Source: Chlamydoabsidia padenii (lineage: Eukaryota; Mucoromycota; Mucoromycetes; Mucorales; Cunninghamellaceae). Taken from it: a stretch of DNA of 64,000 bases. Positions 23,097-34,059 of this stretch are shown here, in pieces; the first letter of the stretch is position 1, and every line of letters begins with the position of its first letter. The notes beneath the pieces are model-generated. The model made no database searches, was not told where the DNA came from, and saw nothing but the letters and a program-made list of their open reading frames with translations. The translations under genes were made by a program, and so were the position numbers. The DNA lies in contig JAIWND010000002.1 of assembly GCA_025330725.1 (NCBI GenBank), positions 806,001 through 870,000 on the forward strand. Reading direction: 5' to 3'.

Positions 23097-24026
23097 TGTT
23101 GAGAGGAAGAGTTGAAAGAAAAAGAAAGTTAAAAAAAAAAAAAAGGAGTTCAAATATAAACCACGACTACGCGTCACTTTTTGATGAGTGGCCAGTCGGG
23201 CATTAAGTTGTATCTAAAAAATCTCACTTTTCTTCCTTTCTTTCAAACAATAACGCGACCGTCCTCAGGTAAGTAATTTGAAGTATATAACAATATGATT
23301 GATCCCCTTTATTTTCTTTCTAGTATTTTTGGTAGATAATTTCGCAGGATGATTTGCATGGCTCTTTATTTGGTAAGTCGAAAACAAAAGTATATATGAA
23401 TGTTTTACTAATCTTTCCCTCTCTCTTTTTTTTTTGTAGTGCTAATGATGGTGCTGTCTTTTCCAAGACTTGTGATGGTGATCTATTGTTTTGATACTCT
23501 TTGGGTGTTACCGATGCTATTGTTCGACTGTATGTTCCTTGGTGCAAAGATTATGACTCGGAAGGAGACTAGCTGATTACGGTTGGCTAGGCGTCTGATT
23601 ACGGTCAGCTTCATTGATTCTTGGTTATCCGGTCAAGAAGAGTCACCTGGCAGCAAAAGGTCTTGAATATATTTTAGGACTTTTTGTGAAAAGGGTTTCT
23701 ATTCACTTCAACACATACAATAATCGTCAATGGTGTTACTTTGGATAGGTTGTGGGGTCTTCGGATACTGGATCATGGTTAGGTATTCGTCTGATTAAGG
23801 TCAGCTGCAGCCGGGACACGCTCAATTTTGAAACAATAGACATCACTCACTGGTCTTTGGAATGGATGGTACTGCCTCTTTTTATTTGGTAAGTCAAGAA
23901 AAAAAAATCATACATGAATGGATTACTAGTCACCCTTCTTTTTTTTTTTGTAGTTAAAATAGTCCAATACCGTTTATGGCTCTCACTCCTTCTGGCACTA
24001 TTTAGTTATTCTTGGACGATTCATGG

Positions 24027-24440
24027 ATCAAGTTTGGGCTGGTATACACGCATTGAAGACCATGACTTGGCATCTGGTTCTTGTGCTACCGAAAGAAAAA
24101 TATCGACACATCGACTTGGTGGAACGACGAGCATATTGGTAAGTCAAAATATACATCCTATACTTATCACACTTTTGTAGAAAAAAAAAATACTATCATG
24201 GGATACTCACCTCATCTCATTCTCTTTTGAATAGATTGATCGATTACCAGTATAGCAAAATCCTTGGGCTGTTTTATTTTATTCCTCACAATAAACTATT
24301 TTACTCCTCCTAATAAACTATTTTATTTATTCGTTGTGTTGTGCACTTGACCATGTCATTGTTTACTTGATCGTCTTTAATGTAGTAGTCTTTATTATAT
24401 AAACCCCATAACTTGGTCTCATTGTTTAATTCACTCTACA
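24027..24440 (+). repeat. Dispersed repeat, copy 1 of a decayed duplicated segment
   Basis: Shares an ordered series of matches with 26555-26850: ATCAAGTTTGGGCTGRTATACACG, the GAAGAYCATGRCTTGGCA stretch, ATGGGATACTCAC, a TAG acceptor, then TGTTTACTTGNTYGTCTTTAATGTA and TCTTTATTAT. Copy 1 keeps a 45-codon open frame ahead of a GTAAGTC donor. Confidence 0.55.
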
Positions 24441-26554
24441 CTTATCAATAGAGCATTTGCTTGGGCAAACCTTTAAAGAGGGCGGAATTCCAAATGCGGG
24501 TCAGATCCATTCCGTTAGAAAACAAAGGAAGGAATTGATCGATTGACAATTGGTTTCTACTAGTATGAGAACCATGAGGTTCAAATCTGGGGCAAATCAG
24601 TTGGTTGTTAAGATCTCCATCTTCTCTTTTATGCCATATAGACTCAGGGGCAAGTGTCGGATTTTGAAAATAAAGTATTTCATTTGAAACATTTTCCTCC
24701 TCCTCTTTCTTCTTCTTTCTTTATTCCATTCCCCCCTCCGACATTAGCTATGCACTGATCCACTCACCTTAAACGTAAATATGTTACTGGAACATCTTAC
24801 TTCACAGATGAACACCTATTCTTTAAATAGTTATGACTATCTTGACGATAATTGCTTCTTCGTTAAATGACTAACCCCCTTTTTTATTACATAGATGCCA
24901 CTCACGTAGTCTACTAAAGCAAATATCTTCAACAGACCAGTGAAGTATGGATACGACGACAATGGTCTGAATCCCTCTTGAAGGTAATCTAACTTGATAA
25001 AGCGACAATGACTCATCATTAAACATTACGTTGTTATCTATTCCATTAGGCTAAACACTCTTGCCTGGGTCTATATTAGCAAGATGTTGGATGGTAGCTC
25101 TGATGGCGGTTGTGTTGCAAAATACAGTAAGGTAAGAAGAAGAAAAGTCAGTCAGTGATTATACAATACACTAACCCCCATAGAGTGGCAATGTTGATAG
25201 TCGAAAACATAGCTCAAAAGCGGGAATGAAACAACTGACACTGTGGCAAAGCGGATGGGCAAATCTCTCTTCTGGCTGATACAACAAACTGGGGAAAAAG
25301 GTAAAACAAGCAAAAGAGAAGAAAGACGTGGTACTGTAGACCGAACCAACATCCTCATCAAGACTAATACTAATCTCCCTCCCCCTCTCTTTCTATATGT
25401 CTAGGTGGATCGGGTGATCCTAATGCCAGCAAACACAATACAGTATCTTGAACGATCTATCTGTCCAACAACATTTTTGCCAAATATCAACACAGCCCTC
25501 CTCTTCACCATTTCTTGACCAACAATCATGACCACTAGCGATCAAATAATACCTTTTGACTACTTCAACAACAAAACTCGGTGATCCTTCATTCAAAGGT
25601 GCAAGACAAGTCGTATTAATACCATGATAATTATCAACAATGACTGGCGTGACCTTGTATATGATCAAGAAGATCATTTTGGCTATCCCAAGTGCAACAT
25701 CGTCGGATGGTGATGGATGGATTAACTTACAAGACAAGTAGATGGACAAGATAAAAGGGAGCAATGGATAACGGATGGTACCAAACAATTTAATGGTCGA
25801 CTTGATCACTGGGTGTGGACTACTTTAGTATAGATAAGTAGTTTAAGTGTGGGCGTGTGGAGTGGTATTGCAATCATTGTACATAATAAAAAAGGCCATA
25901 ACCTATATCTCTCTAATTTGGATTTAGTATAGAATTATATAGTAGAATAGCTTGTATTTAACTAATAAACAACGTCTAACTAGGACTTTTTACACACTTT
26001 GTTATATTGTTTGGCGGTCTTTTGATTGATAATATCTTTAACTGCTCCTCTTTTTTGATTTCTGCCATTGGAGGACGTAGGTATTTTAGCTAGACAGCTA
26101 AATTTTGGCTACACCAGCAAAAAAAAAAAGAGCATGAATTTTACACGATTCATCATGTATATAGGTGTTATCCATCGTGATGCATAAATCATTTATGATA
26201 TGAACACCTTCTTTGATACAAGTGTTTATATTAATCAGCAAACATATGATAAAACAAGACTTTATTGACAATAAGACTAAATATAACACTATATCTACAA
26301 TAAAACTAATCTGCTACCATTGTTATCCACAAGACATCATCTTTTGATTTTACTGGACCAATGACTAATTTGACATTCATATATATCCACAAGTTGCAAT
26401 CAAGACGTGTACCATCGTCGCACTTGACCACACAATCCACCCTCGATATCCACCGCATTTGCAATAGCACCATTCTTCTTTTCAACCAAAGCCTATTGCA
26501 TTCCATTCAGAGAATGTCGTCCTTTTTCCCAGTTTGTTGTATCAGTCTTCATGC

Positions 26555-26850
26555 ATCAAGTTTGGGCTGATATACACGCTTGAAGATCATGGCTTGGCAC
26601 CTGGTTACCGTGTTGCTGAAGGAACAATGGGATACTCACATTAACTCTCTCTCTTTTTTTTTTTTTTTTTTTTTTGTATAGATTCACCGACTAGTAGTAT
26701 AGCTAAATCCTATTTAAATAATCATCCATCATTTGTTATAAACACAAACACTTCAATTTCTGTTGTGTTAGATATCTGATCATATCATTATTGTTTACTT
26801 GTTTGTCTTTAATGTAATTGTCTTTATTATTCATATAAAAAGTAAAAAAA
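26555..26850 (+). repeat. Dispersed repeat, copy 2 of a decayed duplicated segment
   Basis: Diverged copy of 24027-24440 in the same orientation, about 2.5 kb away, shortened and with in-frame stops (for example TGA directly after the ATACACGCT match). A run of about 23 T precedes its GTATAG acceptor. It looks non-functional. Confidence 0.55.
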
Positions 26851-26975
26851 AAAAAAGGGGGGGGGGAAGGTATCACATGTAATGGTGAAGACATAAATAA
26901 GTCTGTAGACTATAATAAGGGAAGGTGAAGAATACTAGACTACAGCTTGTCAATTAAGGGAGGAGAATAAGTTAT

Positions 26976-28211
26976 CTAGCAGCAAGCACCACCTTGAGTT
27001 TCTTCGCTCAAAGAGCTGTTTTGAACAGGACCTAAACGAATACCAGAAGTCTATAGATAAGAAAGGGTTAATCATGTTATACCTGTTATCCTTGATTTAC
27101 CGTATTACCTCGTTGTTTGCGAATTCACCAGCCTTGATCTTTTCATACACATTTTCCGCCGTCTTGACAAAGACTTCTTCCACATTACTTGCTGATTTTG
27201 CCGATGTTTCCAAAAAGAGAGAAATCCCATTGTCTTTTGCAAATTGTTCCGCTTCTTCATAAGTGACCTGTCGTTTGTTTTCGCCCAAATCTGATTTGTT
27301 GCCCACTAATACAATGGTGGTATTAGGATTCGCATGTTTACGCACATCTATTCCAAAGCCAAAAGGTGAGTATCAATATTTGGTGTGATTCAAGAGTTTA
27401 CCTGCTAGCCAAGTGGATATATGATCAAAGCTTTCACGTCTATTGGATTCGAATAAAGAGTTTATCAGGTCCTGATGTTTGTTAAAGGAAAAGTTTTACC
27501 TTGATATATCATAGACTAGGGAGAGAGGGATAAATTAGTACAAAAGGTAAGAATCAGTATGCAGCACTTACCTAATAAAGCACCAGCAGCACCACGGTAG
27601 TAGCTCTATAGGTTTACAAAAAAAAAAGGTAGTTAGAGAATCATAATAATGACATATATATTCGATCTTGACCCACCTGTGTAATGCTTCTAAAGCTTTC
27701 TTGTCCAGCCTAAATTAACATGGGTTTAGTTCATAGAGTATGTCTGCCTATTATCTTTTTGACTTACTGTGTCCCATATTTGCAATTTGATTTGCTTATC
27801 GTCTACAGAGATAAACCTTGTACCGAATTCGACGCTTGCAAAAGAGAAAGAGTCAGTTAGGCCAAGCACCATGCTCTTCCCTACTTACCCAATGGTGAGT
27901 TCACGTCCAGCATTAAATCGTTTATCTGTAAATTGAATCAAAAGACATGACTAGGTCAAAAAGTAAAACTTTAGTAAAAGGAGAGTTGATTTAAAACTTC
28001 ATATATTACCTTTCCAACACCTGAAAGTAGCAGCAGACCAAAGAGGATATAAAATAAGAGTCAGTCAGCTGAGAGTCGTATGCGAATTCAACATGTTTCT
28101 TACCCGAGTCACCGACAATAATGTACTAGGGAGCAAACAAGATGATGAGACTGTTAGCTTAAAATAACGCTGTATAATTATTACCTTTATGATATAGTTG
28201 TAGCTTGACAT
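26976..28211 (-). CDS. RAB2: Rab2 family small GTPase
   Basis: Eleven exons (28211..28185, 28125..28104, 28020..28010, 27950..27889, 27834..27768, 27709..27677, 27605..27572, 27515..27500, 27439..27402, 27347..27109, 27050..26976) give 207 residues. All G-boxes are present: GDSGVGKS, TIGVEFGTR, WDTAGQES, GNKSDL and ETSAKSAS. The order [34 protein letters not shown] and YEKIKAGEF...SGIRLGP fits Rab2 better than Rab4. The C-terminal CC is the geranylgeranylation site. Rab2 acts in ER-Golgi and Golgi-endolysosome transport. Exon 3 is only 11 nt and codes part of the P-loop; exon 8 is 16 nt. A GTCGGCATTTAAAAA variant of the recurrent upstream word lies about 95 bp before the ATG. Confidence 0.93.
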
Positions 28212-28364
28212 AATTTAAAAGAATGAGAAGAGAAGAGAAGAGAAAGAAGTAAAACAGGAGAGATAAATTAAGAGGAGTCGAGATTGCCAAAATCATGTGG
28301 GCCAGGTCGGCATTTAAAAATTATCTTTTTTATTTCGATTGGTTAAATTCATTCTAAAAGTACA

Positions 28365-30014
28365 CTAGATCATATCCGTCACTATTGTAGAAGAAGTTAG
28401 ACATGGTTTCATGCATATTGTTTGTTGTTATTGTTATTGTTTCCTTACCATTCATAGGCATTTCATCAATTTGGGTACTGTAATATTGTTCGATATCTCT
28501 AAGAATCTTCAAATCATCGTTCTTGACAAAGTTGATCGCCACACCTTTACGACCAAAGCGACCTGATCGACCGATTCTATGGATGTAGTTTTCTCGATTG
28601 CCTGGTAAATCATAACTTGTAACAATAACAAAAAAAAAAAAAAAAAAAAAAAAAGGTTAATTAGTTATAGTCACTCCCTTTAGTTAACTTCTTCTTTATC
28701 TTACTTGATAACCAATGACACCTGTTGTACGTCAATACCACGAGCCCATACATCTGTAGTGATTAACACCCGACTAGATTAAAAAAAAAAAAAGGAAGAA
28801 AGAAGAGAATGTTAGTCTATTTCCACTTGATCACTAGATTGATATCCTTTACTTTACCTGGCACCTTGACGGAATTCATTCATAATAGCATCACGTTCCT
28901 TTTGAGGCATTTCACCATGCATAGCAGATACTGTAAAGTTGGCTTCCCGCATTTTTTCAGTCAACCAATCAACCTATATTAAAATAAAAGAAAGAGTATC
29001 AGTAATATGAATCCATCCATCCCTTTTTTTCGATTTGCCTTATATTACCTTTCGACGAGTATTACAAAAGATGACAGCTTGAGTGATAGTCAAAGTATCA
29101 TACAAATCACACAAAGTATCAAATTTCCATTCTTCTTGTTCCACAGCGACAAAGAATTGCTTGATACCCTCCAAGGTCAATTCATCACGTTTGACCAAAA
29201 TACGAATAGGATCGGACATAAAGTTTTGAGTCATGGTGAGCACATCATGGGGTAAAGTAGCAGATAAGACGACGACCTGAGTAGAAGGTGGCAAGTGGCG
29301 ATAAATATCATAAATTTGATCCTTGAATCCCATGTTGAGTAATTCGTCAGCTTCGTCGAGGACCAACATCTTGATGTTTCGTGTACGCATGCTTCTTCGT
29401 CGGATCATATCGTAGACACGACCAGGAGTACCAGAGACAACATGGACACCGTTTTCCAACCGCCGGATATCTTCACCCACGTTCGTACCCCCAATACACG
29501 CATGGCATTGTACATTCATATAGTCGCCGAGAGCAAGTACCACACTTTGAATTTGAGTGGCTAATTCACGTGTAGGTGAGAGAATCAATGCTTGGGTTTC
29601 TCGTACCGCCGTATCAATCGTCTGGAGAACCGAGATGGAGAAGGTCGCTGTTTTACCTGTACCAGACTGTGCTTGCGCAATCACATCCCTTCCGCGAGTA
29701 ATGGGTACAATCGCTAGTTTATAGTAAGATGGTTTAGTAAAACATTTGATATAAATAATAGTCATTGTTGTTCATTTTACCTCGTTGTTGAATAGCTGAA
29801 GGCTTTTCAAAATTATACGCATAGATGCCACGAAGTAAATCTTCTTTAAGACCAATGGAATCAAAGGTAGGCACTACCTTGACCTATATAATAATAATAA
29901 AGTAACAATCATTAGAGTTTGATGTATCTATATATAGTTCGATTTATATTGGTAACTTACATTTTCAGAAGTTTCAAAGGCGAGTTTGTTGTCAGTTGAG
30001 TGATCGAATGACAT
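28365..30014 (-). CDS. FAL1: DEAD-box RNA helicase eIF4A3/Fal1
   Basis: Exons 30014..29961, 29883..29781, 29713..29049, 28973..28858, 28773..28705, 28615..28449 and 28381..28365 give 396 residues. The order of motifs is complete: Q-motif (EKPSAIQQR), I (AQSGTGKT), Ia (PTRELA), Ib (TPGR), II (DEAD), III (SATLP), and in domain 2 the [10 protein letters not shown] and [13 protein letters not shown] motifs. The sequence from [20 protein letters not shown] to [12 protein letters not shown] is close to animal eIF4A3 and ends in VTDMI, the counterpart of VADLI. eIF4A3 is the RNA clamp of the exon junction complex; yeast Fal1 acts in 18S rRNA processing. The last exon is 17 nt. Retaining the last intron would keep a frame open for about 30 residues. 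CGGGATTTGAA lies about 90 bp upstream on the minus strand. Confidence 0.95.
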
Positions 30015-30104
30015 TTGGAAGGAATAAGGGTAAAAAAAAGAGAAGGAAAGAAAGAAAGGAAAAATGAGGGAATGGCCCCTAAAATCTGAGGCTTGTCGAG
30101 GAAT

Positions 30105-30115
30105 TTCAAATCCCG
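30105..30115 (-). promoter_or_regulatory. Recurrent upstream word CGGGATTTGAA
   Basis: Exact copy on the minus strand, within GCGGGATTTGAAA, about 91 bp upstream of the FAL1 start codon and read in the same direction as the gene. Confidence 0.5.
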
Positions 30116-30145
30116 CATTTTGGCTATTTCCCTAAAAAAATCATC

Positions 30146-30630
30146 ATGCTTTTTACTTTTTTCCTCCTTTTCTTCCCACTTTTTAACTTTACTCTCGCAA
30201 AAAGGTATGTAAACTATTGAATATCCACTTGTTACTAATAAGCAATAAATTTTGTACTTTCCAATAGTTTAGTTATGATATATGATTACTTTTATTCAAC
30301 ATGGCTGACAAGATGGATTCATAATGTCATCCTACAAACAGCAGGTCAACTCCCTCCTACATGGAACTTGATTCTACAACATACCAGCATACGATAACAA
30401 CCTATGATTAAAACAAATGCTACCATCTTCACTGGATTAGAAGAAGGACAAACATTCACCAAGGAAATATGGCCAACACAGGTAATAATAATAAAAAAGA
30501 AAAGACAATGTTAACGTTTGATACCATTCTCTCGCCTTCTCTCTCTCTCTCTCTCTCTCTCTTTTCCTTTGGATAAACGGCGACTGGGTTGGAGCTCCTA
30601 CTCTATCCCACTGGATAGATATCAAGGTAA
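30146..30630 (+). pseudogene. Small secreted-protein pseudogene remnant
   Basis: An ATG at 30146 opens a signal-peptide-like segment (MLFTFFLLFFPLFNFTLA) that ends in a good donor (GTATGT at 30205). Splicing to the CAATAG acceptor (exon 30268 on) keeps the frame for 43 more residues (YFYSTWLTRWIHNVILQTAG) until TAA at 30395-30397. The same frame then stays open (TNATIFTGLEEGQTFTKEIW) to another donor at 30481. A later stretch reads GDWVGAPTLSHWIDIK, but no acceptor AG precedes it. One stop and a lost acceptor suggest a recently decayed gene. Alternatively a real 62-residue secreted peptide ends at 30397. The family is not recognised. Confidence 0.4.
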
Positions 30631-32177
30631 CTTTATCCTAAAAGATTTTTTTTTTAATACCAGTAGGTATTGGGGAATATAACTTTATATTGGTAATCGT
30701 GGCGGGACATGAAAAAAAGGAACCGAAATGTGGGGAAGTGAGAACGTCATTTGGGTTGCATATCCGGAGCCGATCCCCCTTAACCTGGCTCTATTCAACC
30801 TATAAAGTAATAATCAATCTTTTTTAATGGTTACCCATCTTCTCGAAAAAAAGAAACACATTGGCTTAATAGGTATCAAGGTAAGACAAGCGGGATATCA
30901 AAATCATCTTAATGTTTTAACTCTCTTTTAGGCACACTCGGATGGACACGTATAAACAAAAAGCAACACTGTTTTAGGTAACTGGTCATGCATATTTTAA
31001 ATCAAACACCTATTGGCGACTGGATGGCGACAAGTAACAAAAAGGATAGGGCCCCCATCGATCGACTGTAGGATTAGATATCAATTATAGTAATAGAATT
31101 CCTCCTCTCTCACCTAACTACAAAATAAAATAGTATTAAATTGAAACAAATAAAATTGCCTTTATCGATTGTAGCACTACCGGAACGCAATACCGATCTC
31201 CTCTTGATTCGGGACCAATCTCTCTTTGATGAATGAATCGATACTCATAATGATGTCATCATGATCCTTTGTTCCTTTTTCAACATCACGAGTATATAGT
31301 AAATGAATGTCTTTTTGGGTCTTTATAAATAATCAGTATAGGATTCCGTCGGTTCTCATGACATATTGTATTGTACTTCCCTTTTTCTTTTTTAGACTCA
31401 GAACACATGGTTGCATTTCTTTGCACTCCGTGTCATTCTTTTTTCTTTACTCTCCAGTGGGACAAACATTTGTATCCTAAAAAAAAAAAAAAAAAAAAGG
31501 AATGTCTCGGGTTTTGCGGCATTGATTTGACGTTCCCCTTCTTGCACCGGGTCGACTTTATGCGCCGTTCCTTCCTTCCCCCCCCCAAAAAAAAATGTGC
31601 ACAGACAATAATGGGGTCGGTCATTTCCGATACTTCTGGGAAAGAGAATCAAAGAAAGACAGTCAGAGAGTGAGAGAAGGTGAGTGAAAAGAGATTGCAG
31701 TTCATATCACGGGGTAGCCTGTACAACGATGAACGAAAAAAAAAAAAAAAAGGTTACCCCTCTCGATTTTAAAATAAAGACAATGGCTGGTAGGGTTTCA
31801 TTTCACAATGATTTACAAGTATTTGAACGGCAAAAACGGAAGATAGCAGTGACCAATCATGATCTATCATTCGGCTAACTGGGGTGAAGAGTTCATCAAA
31901 TGGAATGGAAAGATCTCCTTCGGATGGCTCAACTCCGCCGATAATTCAATTCCCGCTTTTCCGTGTAACCATAAAACGTTCACTCGGGACTAGATGCCCC
32001 CATTTATTTTTTTATTTTCTCTTTTTCTCTTTCTTTTCTCTTCTTTTTCACTTTTTTTATTTATTTATTTATTTACAACATCCTTCACATCTCTTATCTT
32101 ACCTTTTACTCTCTACTCTATTATAATAACTTTGTTCTTTATCTTTCCTTCTTAATCTAGTCTACTCTATTTATATA

Positions 32178-33426
32178 ATGTCACCTTCTACAACACCAAG
32201 TGGTAATCGAAAACATTCACAAACCCGACATTCTATAGTAGACCGATGCTCCACCATTCGCGCCTGTGAACCCTGTCGACGACGTAAAAGACTCTGTAAT
32301 GGACAAAAACCCTGCTTATTGTGTAAAACGGAATCTATTGAATGTGTCTACAGTGTTATCTCGGATCATCCTCGTGGGGTTTTTACAACCAACACAGCCC
32401 GACGTCTTAGCTCCGGGTCAGCTTGTGAAACTTGTCGTCGACGGAAAACGAAATGTGACGGAAGTAATCCTTGTGCCTTTTGCGCTGCCAACAACTTGAA
32501 ATGTGTCAATAATGCCGAACGTAGGAAACGTGCCAGTATATCTGTCACCACATCACCACCATCGTCATCATTATCAACATCACCATCATCATCTCAACAA
32601 GTATTATCACCTTCTTCTTCTTCTTCTTCTACAACAACATCACCTTTACCATCCACATCAAGGTCTTCTTCTACAATAACAAGTACTGCTTTAACTAACC
32701 AACATTCATCAACAACTCAGCCTGGTTCTGATCACGAGACGATGGATCGGATTGAAGATCGACTCAGGCGTATAGAACAACTCATGACTGTATTCAGTCC
32801 AAGCCCACTCTCACAAAGCACCATATATCCTGATAACAACAAGAACAATAATACTAATACTAACGCCAATCGACGAAATTACCGTAATAATAGCACTGCA
32901 GGCAGCCACTTTAATCTTCCACCCCACTTTGTACGTCAACAACGCCACTCGGTTCAAGGGATCGCCGTCGCCAAGGAACAACTGGAATTGAAGATCGCTA
33001 GAAGAGGTATACATATATATATATATATATACATAAAGGATGGGGATGGATGGGGTAATAAACAATGAATTTGAATGTACTCATCTTTTCTTATTTTTTA
33101 TTTTTTTATTTTTATAAATATAGCCATGTCATCCTCACCACCACAATTCGGTCATACACCCTCACCATCATCGGAACGATTACATGCAGGGGCATATATC
33201 ACACCTCCAAACAGTGGTGGGAAAAACCAACAACAACAAGCACCATCACCTCCTCCATTATCACCCGAACAATCTTCGACGATGATCAGACAAACATCCA
33301 ATCAGTCTCATCCATTGACATCATCTATGCTTAACTTGACTTTATCTCCTTCTTCCTCAATATCATCTTCTTCGAACTCATCTTCTATGCATCTTCTACA
33401 ATCCTCCTTGTCGACTCCTCTTAATG

Positions 33427-33457
<31 letters not shown>

Positions 33458-33784
33458 TGCATATAGCTCTTTTGGATCATTTAACTCTCATCAACAAAGA
33501 GATTATCATCCTATCACATCCACTGCGGTGCCTCCCATGCCAAGCCTTATGGGTAAGTTTGTCCCCCTTTTTATTTTTTTTTTACCTTCAAGGGGTTGTC
33601 ATCATGACTAACATTTTTTCTTCCACTTCCATAAATTGTTATAGATCAACTATCAAAAAGAACCTTTGTCACCAATCACTCTGATTATCCTGTAAGAACC
33701 TCTTACCCTATTTATCCACTTAGTCCTTCCCCTACTCTTCTTACTCCCACTTCATATCCCGAACCATCCTCTTTTGCACCTTAA
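32178..33784 (+). CDS. Transcription factor with two tandem Zn(II)2Cys6 clusters
   Basis: Exons 32178..33006, 33124..33552 and 33645..33784 give 465 residues. Two complete fungal zinc clusters lie 53 residues apart: Cys30-56 (C-x2-C-x6-C-x5-C-x2-C-x6-C, with RRRKRL) and Cys83-109 (same spacing, with RRRKTK). Single-cluster proteins are the rule, so the doubling is unusual. A Ser/Thr-rich region and a short predicted coiled coil (MDRIEDRLRRIEQLMTVF) follow, then Asn-, Gln- (nine Q) and Ser/Pro-rich disordered sequence. There is no fungal-specific transcription factor middle homology domain. The first intron has a (TA)n tract. Probably a nuclear DNA-binding regulator; the target is unknown. Confidence 0.85.
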
Positions 33785-34059
33785 TCTCTCTCTATCTCTC
33801 TCTTTATATCTCTATTGTTTTACTCTTTTCCTTATTATACATATATCATATCTCTTGCTATTGTCATCCCTTTATTATACACTTTTTTTTAAAAATAAAG
33901 TAACCCATAATTACTCACATCGTTTTAAATCCCGCCTGCCGCGGTTAAAAAAAAAAAAAAAAAAAGATGGCCCTGATTTTTATTTAAAGCTCCTTCTTTT
34001 TGTCTTTATTACTTTTTATCTTTTATAACTACTTTTATATATCCTATAACACACTCAAC

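Larger units (their letters stand above)
23097..26975. other. Gene-poor, decayed and internally duplicated region
   Basis: Nearly 3.9 kb with no intact gene. Splice-like junctions (GTAAGTC...TTTTTTTTTGTAG) recur on the + strand at about 23371, 23890 and 24140, flanked by short open stretches broken by stops, for example DQVWAGIHALKTMTWHL at 24024-24074. A diverged second copy of the 24027-24440 segment lies at about 26555-26850, with stops in the same frame, and a short piece (about 25282-25300) is repeated inverted at about 26523-26545. Short direct repeats containing TGATTACGGTCAGC/TGATTAAGGTCAGC lie near 23595 and 23795. This looks like the remains of a duplicated multi-intron gene or old element; no family is recognised. 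Confidence 0.45.
30015..32177. other. Intergenic region holding a small pseudogene
   Basis: About 2.2 kb between divergent FAL1 and zinc-cluster genes. It includes a minus-strand CGGGATTTGAA (30105-30115), the small broken gene at 30146-30630, a (CT)n tract near 30539-30561, further stop-rich remnants with splice-like junctions to about 31080, poly(A) runs, and TTCAATTCCCGC at 31945-31956, about 220 bp before the zinc-cluster ATG. No other intact gene is seen. Confidence 0.45.

Noticed and set aside
24560..24610. B-box-like GGTTCAAATC, possible tRNA
   Set aside because: No matching T-stem, anticodon arm or A-box at the right distance.
25420..25809. 129-codon minus-strand frame
   Set aside because: No domain, no splice support, lies in the decayed repeat region; kept only as part of that region.
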